From assembly GCA_951812305.1 (NCBI GenBank), contig CATOSB010000028.1, forward strand, positions 1 to 36,155: a stretch of 36,155 nt of DNA. The letters are read 5' to 3'. Shown piece after piece: positions 16,420-24,293 of this stretch (its first letter is position 1; the number at the start of each line of letters is the position of its first letter). A program made the translations under genes and the position numbers. Under the pieces are notes generated by a model. The model saw only the letters and a list, made by a program, of their open reading frames with translations. It was not told the DNA's origin and ran no database searches. This DNA comes from an uncultured Paracoccaceae bacterium. GTDB taxonomy: Bacteria > Pseudomonadota > Alphaproteobacteria > Rhodobacterales > Rhodobacteraceae.

Positions 16420-17355
16420 ATGATTCAAGGTTCAAAAGCGACACAATATGGACCGCCACTCATGTCGATCACTAACACCGCACTTTTTGTCTGTCTCGAT
16501 GATTTTGCAAAAACCTACGAGGACTGGGAGCGCCACCGGTTGATCCCCTCGGGTCGTCAGAGGCTTCGCTCCGGCAAGCTGACCCTGGGGGAGAGCCTGT
16601 TCATCATGGTCTTGTTTCACTTGTCGCCGTTCAAGGACTTCAAACATTATTGGATTTATGGCGTTGAGCAGAAATACCGTGACTGCTTTGGCACCCTCCC
16701 GAGCTATGGTCGGTTTGTCAGCCTCATGCCAAGATTAATGGTGCCGTTTTGCATACTGCTGCACTGCTTCAGCGGTGAAAAAACCGGCGTCTATTTTGCC
16801 GACAGCACTAAGCTCGCGGTCTGCCACAATGCCCGCATTAATCGAAACAAGGTCTTCAAGGGGCTGGCAAAGCGCGGTCGCAGCACAATGGGCTGGTTCT
16901 TTGGCTTCAAACTGCATCTAATCATCAACAACAAGGGGGAGATCATGGCCGTCAAAATCACGGCAGGTAATGTCGATGATCGAAAGCCGTTTGAAGCCAT
17001 GATCGCGGGCCTCGAAGGCAAAATATTTGCTGATAAGGGCTATATCTCCAAATCCCTCTTCCAACGGCTCTGGCAGCGTGGGCTCCACCTCGTCACCGGC
17101 ATTCGCCGCAACATGAAAAACTATCTCCTGCCAATCCTGAACAAAATCCTGTTGCGAAGGCGGTTCATCATCGAAACTCTGTTCGATAAGTTGAAAACCA
17201 GCATGGGACTGGAACACACTCGACACAGATCGCCTGCCAACGCATTCGTACACCTCATCTCGTGTGTCGCAGCCTATATGCTCGGGAAAACCAAAGTTAA
17301 AATGGGACCCATAACCGTGCCGGAAACAATCAGGCAGGTCGAATACCAGATATAG
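16420..17355 (+). CDS. IS982-family transposase (copy 1)
   Basis: The 311-residue protein follows the IS982 pattern: FVCLDDFAKTYEDW at the start, SLFIMVLFHLSPFKDFKHYW, then YFADSTKLAVCHN (first Asp), GWFFGFKLHLIIN, ITAGNVDDRKP (second Asp), GKIFADKGYIS and RRFIIETLFDKLK (Glu). The C-terminus (EHTRHRSPANAFVHLIS) is complete. The start may be ATG 16420 or ATG 16462, closer to the usual family beginning. No frameshift; probably functional. Confidence 0.93.
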   Translation: MIQGSKATQYGPPLMSITNTALFVCLDDFAKTYEDWERHRLIPSGRQRLRSGKLTLGESLFIMVLFHLSPFKDFKHYWIYGVEQKYRDCFGTLPSYGRFVSLMPRLMVPFCILLHCFSGEKTGVYFADSTKLAVCHNARINRNKVFKGLAKRGRSTMGWFFGFKLHLIINNKGEIMAVKITAGNVDDRKPFEAMIAGLEGKIFADKGYISKSLFQRLWQRGLHLVTGIRRNMKNYLLPILNKILLRRRFIIETLFDKLKTSMGLEHTRHRSPANAFVHLISCVAAYMLGKTKVKMGPITVPETIRQVEYQI

Positions 17356-17476
17356 CGCTTATCCAGAACTCAGGTTAACCAAGCCGATTGAGGTGCGAAT
17401 TCCCGTGAGCCGAAAGGTGGAACACTTCGATCTGTGCAAACTCGCCGATGAGCTGGTGGATGCTATCAACGATTGA

Positions 17477-17696
17477 GTGTAGTCTGGGCAACCCGACCTC
17501 CTTCTTCACTTTGCCACCTTCAAAACTTCTAACGTTCTTGAGGAAATCAGCCATAGGCACAGCCGCAGCGAAACCACACTTTGTCCCGACACTACCAGTT
17601 AGCCACATCCGAGATTTTGCATATGCAGCGAATAGCCTGTCTGACGGGCCGCGCCGCAGCATGGAAACCCGCAGATCAACGGCGGCTCTGGGCCGC
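17477..17696. other. Segment between the PIN gene stop and the ISAs1-A remnant
   Basis: I find no gene that I can support. Frames exist on both strands, but they lack ribosome sites, and the minus-strand one runs antisense to the end of the PIN gene. The segment probably contains decayed sequence and the lost 5' part of ISAs1-A. Confidence 0.35.
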
Positions 17697-17873
17697 AATT
17701 AGCATCGAAGCAACCCGGCGATGCACCGTCTGTTCTGATACGCAGTGGTTGATCAACCGGCATAACTGGCCAGGCCTGAAAGCCGTGGTCATGACCGAAT
17801 ACACGCGCGAGATCAGAGGGAAGATTGAAACGGTCCGGCGCTTTTATACTCCCGCGCCTGAATTGGCCTGATG

Positions 17874-18622
17874 TTTTCCGGGTTAGAGTCCCCGATAGGG
17901 GATCTGTAAACCCCACGGCTTTAGCCGGACGGGATCGCGGCATTTGCGTTAAGATGCCTGATTATGGATTCGTACAAGCGTGGCAGCCATACGGTTTGGG
18001 ACTGCAAATACCACTTGGTGTGGGTGACGAAGTACCGCTACCAGGTGTTGGGCGGCGATGTCGGCAACCGCTGCCGTGAGTTGCTGCGCGAGACGGCGCG
18101 GGCGCATGGGATGGTTGTGCATGCCGGATCAATCAACCGTGACCACGAGCATATGCCGGTGTCGACCCCGCCGAACCTGTCGGTCAGCCGTGCGGAGCAA
18201 TATCTGAAAGGGCGCAGTTCGCACAAGCTGCTGAGCGAGTTCGGGATATTGCGCAAAAGATATTGGGGGCAACACCTGTGGGCCCGCGGTTACCGGGTTG
18301 CCAGCAGCGGCAACGTGACAGACGAGGTGTGGTTGGAATACATCAAGAACCAGACGCCACCCGAGCCCGATGATGATTTTAATCCAGCGGGAACTCCCCG
18401 CGTGTAAGCGCGGGGATGATAGCCCTTCCATTGTCTTCGGGCTATCGTCTGCAGAATGCGGCTGCGAAAATCGTCCCACAGCGTTTACAAAGGATTTTTT
18501 GTGTCCACCGTTGGGGTCGACGAGCAAACGATACGGAATTACGTCCGATGGCAGGGCCGAGAAGATAATGGACAAGCGGAGCTTGACCTTTGAAAGAACC
18601 ACGGGTGTAAGCCCGTGGGTAT
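17874..18622 (+). mobile_element. IS200/IS605-family element (about 750 bp, tnpA only)
   Basis: The left boundary is where the IS630-D end stops matching its other terminus (17874). The right boundary is estimated from the hairpin CCACGGGTGTAAGCCCGTGG at about 18599-18618. Left-end hairpins are visible (TCCCCGATAGGGGA near 17888, CGGCTTTAGCCG near 17921). A second hairpin of the same design, CCCCGCGTGTAAGCGCGGGG, spans the tnpA stop. There are no inverted repeats or target duplication, as expected for the family. No tnpB is recognisable. Confidence 0.75.
17964..18407 (+). CDS. tnpA: IS200/IS605-family HUH/Y1 transposase TnpA
   Basis: The 147-residue product has the family core: HTVWDCKYHLVWVTKYRY at the start, the HUH-type metal motif as HEH in NRDHEHMPVS, the conserved EQYLKGRSSHKLLSEF, KRYWGQHLWARGYRV, and the helix NVTDEVWLEYIKNQ with the catalytic Tyr. 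It cuts and joins single-stranded DNA at subterminal hairpins. The middle residue of the HUH box is Glu instead of a hydrophobic residue, a possible weakening change. The TAA stop lies in the loop of a right-end-like hairpin. Confidence 0.9.
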   Translation: MDSYKRGSHTVWDCKYHLVWVTKYRYQVLGGDVGNRCRELLRETARAHGMVVHAGSINRDHEHMPVSTPPNLSVSRAEQYLKGRSSHKLLSEFGILRKRYWGQHLWARGYRVASSGNVTDEVWLEYIKNQTPPEPDDDFNPAGTPRV

Positions 18623-19690
18623 CTATATCACTTTGTATTCCTTGAGCGATACAACGCGGAAGTTGTCGGTGACGGTGTCGCGGAACTCAGGCCATTTTTC
18701 TGGCAGTGTCGTACGGAAGAAGTTGAAAATAGCCTCTGTGAACTGGTTGAACGTTGCATAGTGGCGATTGTGTGTGACCCAATCGTGCATGACGCCCCAA
18801 AGGCGCTCGATTGGGTTGAGATGCGGGGCATATGCTGGCAGGAAATGCAACTTCACCCGGCGTTCCGGGCTGTTGAGCCATGGCTGAAGTATCCTGGCAT
18901 GATGATAGCGGGCATTGTCGACAAAGACATGGATGGTCGTCATGGTTGGGTTGTTGCGCTCCAACTTTTCCAGCATTTGTTGGGTTGTCCGGGCATTGAT
19001 CTTTTCGCCTTCTACAAAGGTGAACTGGAAGGTCTCAAGGTCAAGCGCTCCCTGAATATTGAGCCGTTTGCGCCCGGATGTCGCCTTCAGGGCCGTCTTT
19101 TGTCCCTTTGGGAACCAGCCATGGGCGGGGCGGCTCTGATGCTCGGGGTGAACAGCGTCCGAAAAGACAACCATCTCATCTGCGGCCAACCCGTTCATCA
19201 TGGCCTCATATTGGGCAATAAACGCAGCCTGTTTGGCTTCATCGGCCTGTGCAGGCAGCAATTGTGGTTTCCTATACACAAACCCCAGGCGGCGCATCAG
19301 CCTGGCGGCTCCCGAGGGGCTGTAGCTCTGGTCGCACTCGGCCAGAACATAGGCACAGACCTCATCTACGTTCTGTGCCGGATGTTCGGTGAAATGCGCT
19401 TTCAAAGCCCGTTCCTGCTCCACCGATAGATGCCCCTGTCGCTGGCTGTAGCCCTTCAAGCCAAAAAATGACAACCCCGCTCCGGCAAACGCGAACTGCC
19501 ATTCCGTCAGAACCGTTGGACCGATATCCAAAATCCGGCAAACCGTTCCGGCGTCTTCTCCTGTGTCCAGAAGAAGAAACGCACGCGCACGTTTCCAAAC
19601 AAGGGCCTCAACTTTGCGGCGGCGGCAAAGCGCTTCAAGCGCTATGCGCTGCTCGTCGGATAAGGTGACTGTTTTGTCTCGCTTGCTCAT
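18623..19690 (-). CDS. IS630-family transposase (copy D)
   Basis: The 355-residue protein starts MSKRDKTVTLSDEQRIALEA, with an N-terminal helix-turn-helix domain, then the DDE core: VFSDAVHPEHQ (first Asp), HVFVDNARYHHA (second Asp) and PHLNPIERLWG (Glu). The winged region SYSPSGAARLMRRLGFVYRK matches the IS630 winged-helix family. It is one continuous frame, unlike copies A and B. The start ATG at 19690 is preferred over an upstream frame through the IS terminus. It is likely intact, although its element has been interrupted near the left end. Confidence 0.92.
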   Translation of the reverse strand: MSKRDKTVTLSDEQRIALEALCRRRKVEALVWKRARAFLLLDTGEDAGTVCRILDIGPTVLTEWQFAFAGAGLSFFGLKGYSQRQGHLSVEQERALKAHFTEHPAQNVDEVCAYVLAECDQSYSPSGAARLMRRLGFVYRKPQLLPAQADEAKQAAFIAQYEAMMNGLAADEMVVFSDAVHPEHQSRPAHGWFPKGQKTALKATSGRKRLNIQGALDLETFQFTFVEGEKINARTTQQMLEKLERNNPTMTTIHVFVDNARYHHARILQPWLNSPERRVKLHFLPAYAPHLNPIERLWGVMHDWVTHNRHYATFNQFTEAIFNFFRTTLPEKWPEFRDTVTDNFRVVSLKEYKVI

Positions 19691-20079
19691 ACCCTCAAAA
19701 TAGAAACCTCCGTGCCTGTGACCATGCGGCAAAGTGATTCACAGGCATCAAAATCATCAGGCCAATTCAGGCGCAGGAGTATACATCTCATCATTGGTGG
19801 ACTGCCCCGAGAAAATGGCGCGACATATCCGCAGCCATTGGCAAGTGGAAAACAGTCTGCACTGGGTGCTCGACGTCACGTTCCGGCAAGACGAGTGCCG
19901 AATAAGGCAAGGCAATGCTGCGGCCAACTTTGCCACCATCAATCACGCCGCAACAAACTTACTGCGAGGAAACCCAGGCAAAATAAGCATGCCTCAAAAA
20001 CGACGCTCTGCCGCATGGGACGATGACTATATGGAAGCACTCATCCGGCAATAACCTTCAATCGATTCCCCTGGTCTGA

Positions 20080-21272
20080 TAGGGGAATCGCGCTTAAAGT
20101 TTGACTGGGGTTGAAAATTGGATTCTTGAGGCTTCATCACTTGATGGAGTTTTGAGATGCCTATATTGACCAGCTATTTCAACGACATGGACGATCCTCG
20201 GGGTGGCAATGCCCCGCGTCACAATTTCTGCGATCTCATGACGATCAGCCTTTTGTGCGCGCTGTGCGGCGGTGAGACGGCGGTCGACATGGAGCTTTTC
20301 GGGCATATGAAGGAGGATTTCCTGCGAGAGTTTCTCGAATTGCCCCACGGCATTCCCTGCCATGACGCGTATTCGCGGCTCTTCCGCCTTATGAAGCCGT
20401 CGAGCTTTCAGGCCTTTTTCGACAAGTTTCGCACCGATTTTGCGGTCAAGGCTGGAGATGAGCCGGCAATCGCTATCGATGGCAAAGAGATGCGGCGCAG
20501 CTTTGACAAGGCCGCCGGGCAGTCGAACATGAACATCGTGACCGCCTTTGCCCATGGCGCGCGCCTGAGCCTGGGCATCGCAGAAAGCGCCAGGGGCGGC
20601 GGCGAGATACTGGCGCTGCGCGACCTGATCGGGATGCTTGATATCCGTGGCATCACCATCACCGCTGATGCGCTGCACTGCCAGAGAGAGACCTGCGAAT
20701 TGATCGTGCAGGCGGGCGGCGAATATTGCTTGCAGCTCAAGGGCAACCAGGGCGACATGCTGGCTGATGTACGGGCCTTTGTTGACGATCAGGGTACTGA
20801 TTACATTGATAAATATGACACGGTCGACGCTGACCACGGCCGCATCGAGGAGCGGTCATATCGCGTCTATAATGTGCCGCAGTATCTCACGGACATCCAT
20901 AACTGGCCGCATCTACAAGCCTTCGTCCACGTCGTTTCTGAGCGAGCAGCAGATGACAAAACAAACCGGTCAGAGCGGATTTACCTCCTCTCCAAATGTC
21001 CCTCGGCTCAAGTTGCCGCTTCTCTGATCCGTGGTCACTGGCAGATCGAGAACAGTTTGCATTGGTCTCTCGACGTGGTGATGAACGATGATCAGCACCG
21101 CGCACGAAAAGATCACGCGCCAGCCAACTTCGCCGCCTTGAGGCGCATCGCTTTAAACATCATCAAGGCAAATCCCGCAAAAGGCTCAAACCGTGGGAAG
21201 TTCAAAAAGGCAGGCTGGAGCAATGACTTCCTCAAAACGCTCATCAAGGGGCTTTGAAGCGCGATTGCCCTG
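20080..21272 (+). mobile_element. ISAs1-B, complete ISAs1-family element (1193 bp)
   Basis: The ends are TAGGGGAATCGCGCTT and, inverted, CAGGGCAATCGCGCTT. The 10-base duplication CCTGGTCTGA is at 20070-20079 and 21273-21282. The element landed at the right terminus of the older ISAs1-A, so two related elements lie head to tail. Confidence 0.9.
20157..21257 (+). CDS. ISAs1-family transposase (copy B)
   Basis: The 366-residue protein is complete. It has the DDE_Tnp_1-associated N-terminal region (DPRGGNAPRHNFCDLMTISL), AIAIDGKEMRRS (first Asp), ITITADALHCQRET (second Asp), the HGRIEERSY and NWPHLQAFVHV segments typical of ISAs1, and GHWQIENSLHWSLDV with the Glu. GGAG precedes ATG 20157. No frameshift; probably active. 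Confidence 0.94.
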   Translation: MPILTSYFNDMDDPRGGNAPRHNFCDLMTISLLCALCGGETAVDMELFGHMKEDFLREFLELPHGIPCHDAYSRLFRLMKPSSFQAFFDKFRTDFAVKAGDEPAIAIDGKEMRRSFDKAAGQSNMNIVTAFAHGARLSLGIAESARGGGEILALRDLIGMLDIRGITITADALHCQRETCELIVQAGGEYCLQLKGNQGDMLADVRAFVDDQGTDYIDKYDTVDADHGRIEERSYRVYNVPQYLTDIHNWPHLQAFVHVVSERAADDKTNRSERIYLLSKCPSAQVAASLIRGHWQIENSLHWSLDVVMNDDQHRARKDHAPANFAALRRIALNIIKANPAKGSNRGKFKKAGWSNDFLKTLIKGL

Positions 21273-21351
21273 CCTGGTCTGATCTCAGGCTTGACTTGGC
21301 GGCACCGCTTACTTTAGTTGAGAACTCACAACCCCTGCAAGGAGGACGATC

Positions 21352-21411
21352 ATGAGTATTGGCAACCGTTTCCTCCCGATTGGCACCCCTATGGGGCCCG
21401 TCGGCACCTGA
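21352..21411 (+). CDS. 19-residue ORF with a strong ribosome site, upstream of the ABC exporter fragment
   Basis: AAGGAGGACGATC precedes an ATG, and 19 codons follow (MSIGNRFLPIGTPMGPVGT) before TGA. A TTGACT box at 21290-21295 with TTTAGT about 16 bases later could be the promoter. The peptide is Pro- and Gly-rich. It could be a leader (attenuator) peptide, a small precursor peptide for the exporter downstream, or the start of a decayed gene. I cannot choose among these. Confidence 0.4.
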   Translation: MSIGNRFLPIGTPMGPVGT

Positions 21412-21777
21412 TAGAATTTGGCCAGACCGGCCCAACTGTCAGCTGTTTTTGTTCCACCTTTGGACACTTCTATTTTGCAGGGCGCGGTGCGTGAAATCGC
21501 GAAAATACCATGTCTTATTTTGCTACCGACAGCGCGTTTGCGCGCGTCCTTTCATTCACATTTCGCTTATGGCTGCGCCTTCGCGGTCTCGCAGTTGCGA
21601 TTTTGGGGCTCATGCTGACCTCGATCGCGGCTGATATCGCGATCCCTGTCATCACAGGCCGTCTGGTTGCCGCCGTTGCCGAAGGCAGCACACCGTGGGC
21701 TGCATTTGCGACCCTTTTGGGCTTAGGTATCGTCTCGATCACCGCAAAAATACTGAGTTATTTTTGCATTATCGATT

Positions 21778-23378
21778 GTAACTCCCAAGCACCCCCCACG
21801 TTTGAGTGTTATTGTCAGTTTTATGGTGAGTCGAATTTGCCATTTTGCGCGTGTTTTTTTTCTTTCTTGTCTGAATTCTGTGGCGCCGGGTTGATTTCTC
21901 TGAATCAGTGGTGGGATGGATCAGGTTGCCGCCCTTGAACAACTTCTCGCCACGGCTCTGCGTCGGATCGCTGAGCTTGAAGCTGCGTTGGCGAGCATGG
22001 CGGAAGAGATCACGGACCTGCGCCGACAGTTGGCCAAGAACAGCAGCAATAGCAGCAAGCCCCCTTCAAGTGATGGCCTGAAGAAGCCAGCCCCGCGCAG
22101 CCTGCGTGGCAAATCCGGAAAGAAAAGTGGCGGCCAAGTTGGCCACCGGGGCGACACCCTGCGCCAGACGTCAACACCCGACTTTGTCGAACGGCATGAG
22201 GCGACGCATTGCAGCGCCTGTCAGAGCGCCCTGACGGCGGAGATGGTGAAAGGGATCGAGAAGCGTCAGGTGTTCGACTTGCCTGCGCCACGCCTGGAGG
22301 TCACCGAGCATCAGGCGGCGGTTTATTGTTGCGACCATTGTCGAGCCACGACGACGGCTGGCTTTCCCGATGGCGTGGCCGCGCATGTGCAATATGGCAC
22401 GCGCATGCGGGCAGTGGCGGTCTATTGCAATGTTCAGCAGCTGATACCCGAGGATCGGGTCTGCCAGCTTATGCGCGACCTGTTTGGGGCCACCAGCTTG
22501 TGCGCGGCCAGCGTGACCAACTGGACGCGCGGCGCGGCAAATAAGATGGGTGTCGTGGTTGAACACATTCTCGCCCGGCTTGCCGAAGGCGGCGTTCGGC
22601 ATCTGGACGAGACCGGACTTCGTGTTGCCGGCAAGCTGCACTGGCTGCACACGATCTGCGATACCGCCTTCACCCATTACCGCATCAGCGCCAAACGCGG
22701 TGCTGTTCCAACCTTCCTGACCGGCGGGACGATCATTCATGATCACTGGAAACCCTACTACGCCCATATGAGCGGAGTGGACGCCCACGCCCTCTGCGGG
22801 GCGCATCACTTGCGCGAACTCAAGGCCATCGAAGAGATCGAAAAAGAGCCTTGGGCGACGGAGATGAGCGCAGTGCTTCATAGCGCCAATCAGCTCAGAT
22901 GCGCGGCTCAGGATCAAGGCGAGACCGAACTCCCGGAACTGGTTCGCCAGGGTATAGTCACCAGATACATGGCGATCCTCGCCAAGGGGCTCGCCTTCCA
23001 CGAACGCCGGCCCCCGCTGGCCAAAAGCCCCGGCACCCGCGGCCGAAAAGCCAGGCGGCCAGGCCACAACCTGCTCCTCCGCCTGCGTGACTACCGCGAT
23101 GACGTTTTGCGATTCATCGCCGACTTCGCGGTCCCATTCACAAACAATCAGGCCGAACAGGACCTGCGCATGATGAAGCTGCGCATGAAAATCTCGGGCA
23201 CCTTCCGCACCCTCGAGGGCGCGCGGGTCTTCGCCGACATCAGGTCCGTCATCTCGACGGCCAGAAAACACCGGTTCAACATCCTGGAAATCCTGACCCT
23301 GTCACCACCTCAGATCATCGCACGGCTCTGACGGAACAAAACCCCGCAACCCTATCGGACAGGGTGCTTGGGAGTTAC
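21778..23378 (+). mobile_element. IS66-B, complete IS66-family element (1601 bp)
   Basis: The ends are identical to IS66-A (GTAACTCCCAAGCACCC), with the 8-base duplication TATCGATT at 21770-21777 and 23379-23386. It lies inside the ABC exporter fragment. Confidence 0.95.
21916..23331 (+). CDS. IS66-family transposase (copy B)
   Basis: This is 471 residues and almost identical to copies A, C and D. A private change turns Gln to Arg in the segment HERRPPLAKS, and it shares Arg with C and D in TARKHRFN where copy A has Gly. All domains described for copy A are intact. Confidence 0.95.
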   Translation: MDQVAALEQLLATALRRIAELEAALASMAEEITDLRRQLAKNSSNSSKPPSSDGLKKPAPRSLRGKSGKKSGGQVGHRGDTLRQTSTPDFVERHEATHCSACQSALTAEMVKGIEKRQVFDLPAPRLEVTEHQAAVYCCDHCRATTTAGFPDGVAAHVQYGTRMRAVAVYCNVQQLIPEDRVCQLMRDLFGATSLCAASVTNWTRGAANKMGVVVEHILARLAEGGVRHLDETGLRVAGKLHWLHTICDTAFTHYRISAKRGAVPTFLTGGTIIHDHWKPYYAHMSGVDAHALCGAHHLRELKAIEEIEKEPWATEMSAVLHSANQLRCAAQDQGETELPELVRQGIVTRYMAILAKGLAFHERRPPLAKSPGTRGRKARRPGHNLLLRLRDYRDDVLRFIADFAVPFTNNQAEQDLRMMKLRMKISGTFRTLEGARVFADIRSVISTARKHRFNILEILTLSPPQIIARL

Positions 23379-23392
23379 TATCGATTTAACTA

Positions 23393-23463
23393 TACTCCTG
23401 CGCCTGAATTGGCCTGATGATTTTGATGCCTGTGAGTCACTTTGCCGCATGGTCACAGGCACG
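23393..23463 (-). mobile_element. Orphan terminus of an IS630-D-type element (71 bp)
   Basis: The stretch matches the right-hand end of IS630-D (inverted) from TACTCCTGCGCCTGAATTGG through the CACAGGCACG box, then stops abruptly. It starts after a TA, as a real insertion would. The rest of that element has been deleted, joining the ABC exporter scrap to the thermonuclease scrap. Confidence 0.8.
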
Positions 23464-24017
23464 CACTTGGGGAGGGCATAGATCCGGCTTCGATCTATGC
23501 AATCGACGGTGACACACTGGCCTATGGCAATGAAAGGGTGCGGCTGATGGGTTATGACACGCCAGAAACCTATCAAGCGCGGTGTGACTTTGAAAAAGCC
23601 CTGGGCGATGCCGCAACGATGCGGCTGCGAGATCTGATAACGTCCGGCGGATTGGTGGATTTGACGATTTTGCCCGGGCGGGATCGGTTCGGACGGCTTC
23701 TAGGGCGCCTGTCAGTGAATGGGAGAGATGTCGGCAACGTGTTGGTGTCTGAAGGGCTCGCACGTCCTTACAGCGGCGGGGCTGGTGCTAGAACCGGTAC
23801 AAAACAGAGCATTTCCGCGTTAGCGGTTCCGCGCGAACAGCGCAGGCCCGTGGCGGCAGGGCGCTGCCCTGACGCCACGGGCAATTTTACACCGCTTGGG
23901 TGGGGCTTGAAACGCCCGCTTTGTTGCCAATATGGGAGGGCTTTTGTTGCAAACGACCGGACAAAAATCATCCAGCCGCAAGAGTTTCGGCAACACCTTC
24001 GGGGTTGCGTGAGATAA
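23442..24017 (+). pseudogene. Thermonuclease (SNase-like) fragment
   Basis: The core at about residues 17-105 is SNase-like: YAIDGDTLAYGNERVRLMGY, then DTPETYQARCDFEKALGDAA, then LPGRDRFGRLLGRLSVNGRD, then NVLVSEGLARPYSGG. It keeps the IDGDT Asp residues, the Arg in RVRL, DTPE and the RDRFGR Arg. Upstream the gene is cut by the orphan IS630-D end, so a signal peptide, if any, is lost; the frame now opens at a TTG inside that IS end. The tail after PYSGG runs through a terminator-like hairpin and is unlike the family, so the true C-terminus is probably altered too. Confidence 0.75.
23846..23882. terminator. Long hairpin between the thermonuclease remnant and the HTH gene
   Basis: A stem of about 16 base pairs with one mismatch: GCCCGTGGCG, then GCAGGGC, loop GCT, GCCCTGA, then CGCCACGGGC. 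It is followed on the plus strand by AATTTTA. Since it lies between convergent genes it may serve both. Confidence 0.55.
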
Positions 24018-24255
24018 TCGAAAGAAGAACAACCGCCGCTCGATCTGGGGAACGCCGATGTTGTTCCCAATCCCGAACCGTGCCCACTGGGAGGCAATAG
24101 CGTTCGGCAAATGCGGCCTGTGATAGCTTCAACCTCTTGCGGATCGCGGCAACGTCAACGGTTTCGGGAACAAACACTGCGGCAGGTTCCATTTCACCCT
24201 TCGCAATGGCGAGGGCTTCGTCTGCGCCTTTGATCAGGCTCTTAGCAACACTCAT
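23968..24255 (-). CDS. XRE-type helix-turn-helix protein (NadS/HigA-like antitoxin type)
   Basis: The 95-residue product has a C-terminal helix-turn-helix (IRKRLKLSQAAFAERYCL, then PVGTVRDWEQHRR) and ends IISRNPEGVAETLA, as in NadS-type regulators and HigA-like antitoxins. Such proteins normally follow a RelE/HigB-like toxin gene and repress their own operon. No such toxin is present; 38 bases upstream is the end of the VapC-type toxin. GAAAGGAG precedes ATG 24255. It may be an orphan antitoxin or a third gene of the TA operon. Confidence 0.8.
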   Translation of the reverse strand: MSVAKSLIKGADEALAIAKGEMEPAAVFVPETVDVAAIRKRLKLSQAAFAERYCLPVGTVRDWEQHRRSPDRAAVVLLSIISRNPEGVAETLAAG

Positions 24256-24293
24256 TTACGGCTCCTTTCTCATTGCGGCGGCTGAACCAAGGG

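Larger units (their letters stand above)
15855..17375 (+). mobile_element. IS982-1, IS982-family element with a passenger gene (1521 bp)
   Basis: The ends are ACCCCGATTCTGGATAAG and, inverted, ACCTGAGTTCTGGATAAG. The 7-base duplication TAACCAA lies at 15848-15854 and 17376-17382. IS982 elements are usually about 1 kb; this one has roughly 500 extra bases before the transposase, occupied by a divergent reading frame. Removing it restores the 3' end of the PIN gene. Confidence 0.92.
13041..17476 (+). pseudogene. Large PIN-domain protein gene, interrupted by IS630-B and IS982-1
   Basis: Three exactly joinable pieces, 13041-13214, 14452-15854 and 17383-17476, rejoin in frame to 557 codons including the stop. 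The N-terminal 140 residues form a PIN nuclease domain: D8 (YVADTN), E42 (PVQAEIDRHK), D108/D109 (LADDRIVG) and D132/D133 (VMTDDGG). A coiled segment follows (SDKDKQIADLKKDI), then about 350 residues that I do not recognise, including a beta-like part (KPVTVTFALKNAGTRPASKL) and a Pro-rich linker. The start is TTG after AGAGAG. PIN domains cut RNA; the role of this long form is unknown to me. As it stands the gene is broken twice and its promoter has been replaced by IS4. Confidence 0.85.
17847..19781 (-). mobile_element. IS630-D, IS630-family element interrupted by IS200/IS605
   Basis: The long ends TACTCCCGCGCCTGAATTGG and its inverted match (TACTCCTGCGCCTGAATTGG) extend 27 bases or more. 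The target duplication is TA (17845-17846 and 19782-19783). An IS200-type element sits just inside the left end. Without it, IS630-D is about 1.19 kb. A third copy of the terminus remains alone at 23393-23463. Confidence 0.88.
17697..20073 (+). pseudogene. ISAs1-A: 5'-truncated ISAs1-family transposase split by IS630-D
   Basis: The left piece reads SDTQWLINRHNWPGLKAVVM, then REIRGKIETVRRFY. After IS630-D the right piece reads YISSLVDCPEKMARHIRSHW, then QVENSLHWVLDVTFRQDE, with the Glu of the DDE set in QVENS; it stops at 20054. Joining across one TA gives RRFYISSL in frame. The first two thirds of the transposase and the left end of the element are missing. The right terminus, near 20073, was then hit by ISAs1-B. 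It is non-functional. Confidence 0.85.
21510..23392 (+). pseudogene. ABC exporter gene, N-terminal fragment interrupted by IS66-B
   Basis: From ATG 21510, about 90 residues are visible: SFTFRLWLRLRGLAVAILGL, then LTSIAADIAIPVITGRLVAA, then a second hydrophobic stretch. This is the opening of an ABC-type exporter permease, with the first membrane helix followed by the IPxxxGRLV turn. IS66-B entered at 21778. Beyond its duplication only six bases (23387-23392) remain before an orphan IS630-D terminus ends the homology, so the ATPase domain is gone. The gene is inactive. Confidence 0.75.

Noticed and set aside
17375..17698. 107-codon minus-strand frame after IS982-1
   Set aside because: It runs antisense to the restored 3' end of the PIN gene, and its stop depends on the IS junction.
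5359..23378. Composite transposon bounded by IS66-A and IS66-B
   Set aside because: Each IS66 copy has its own perfect target duplication, so they inserted separately; no outer duplication joins them.
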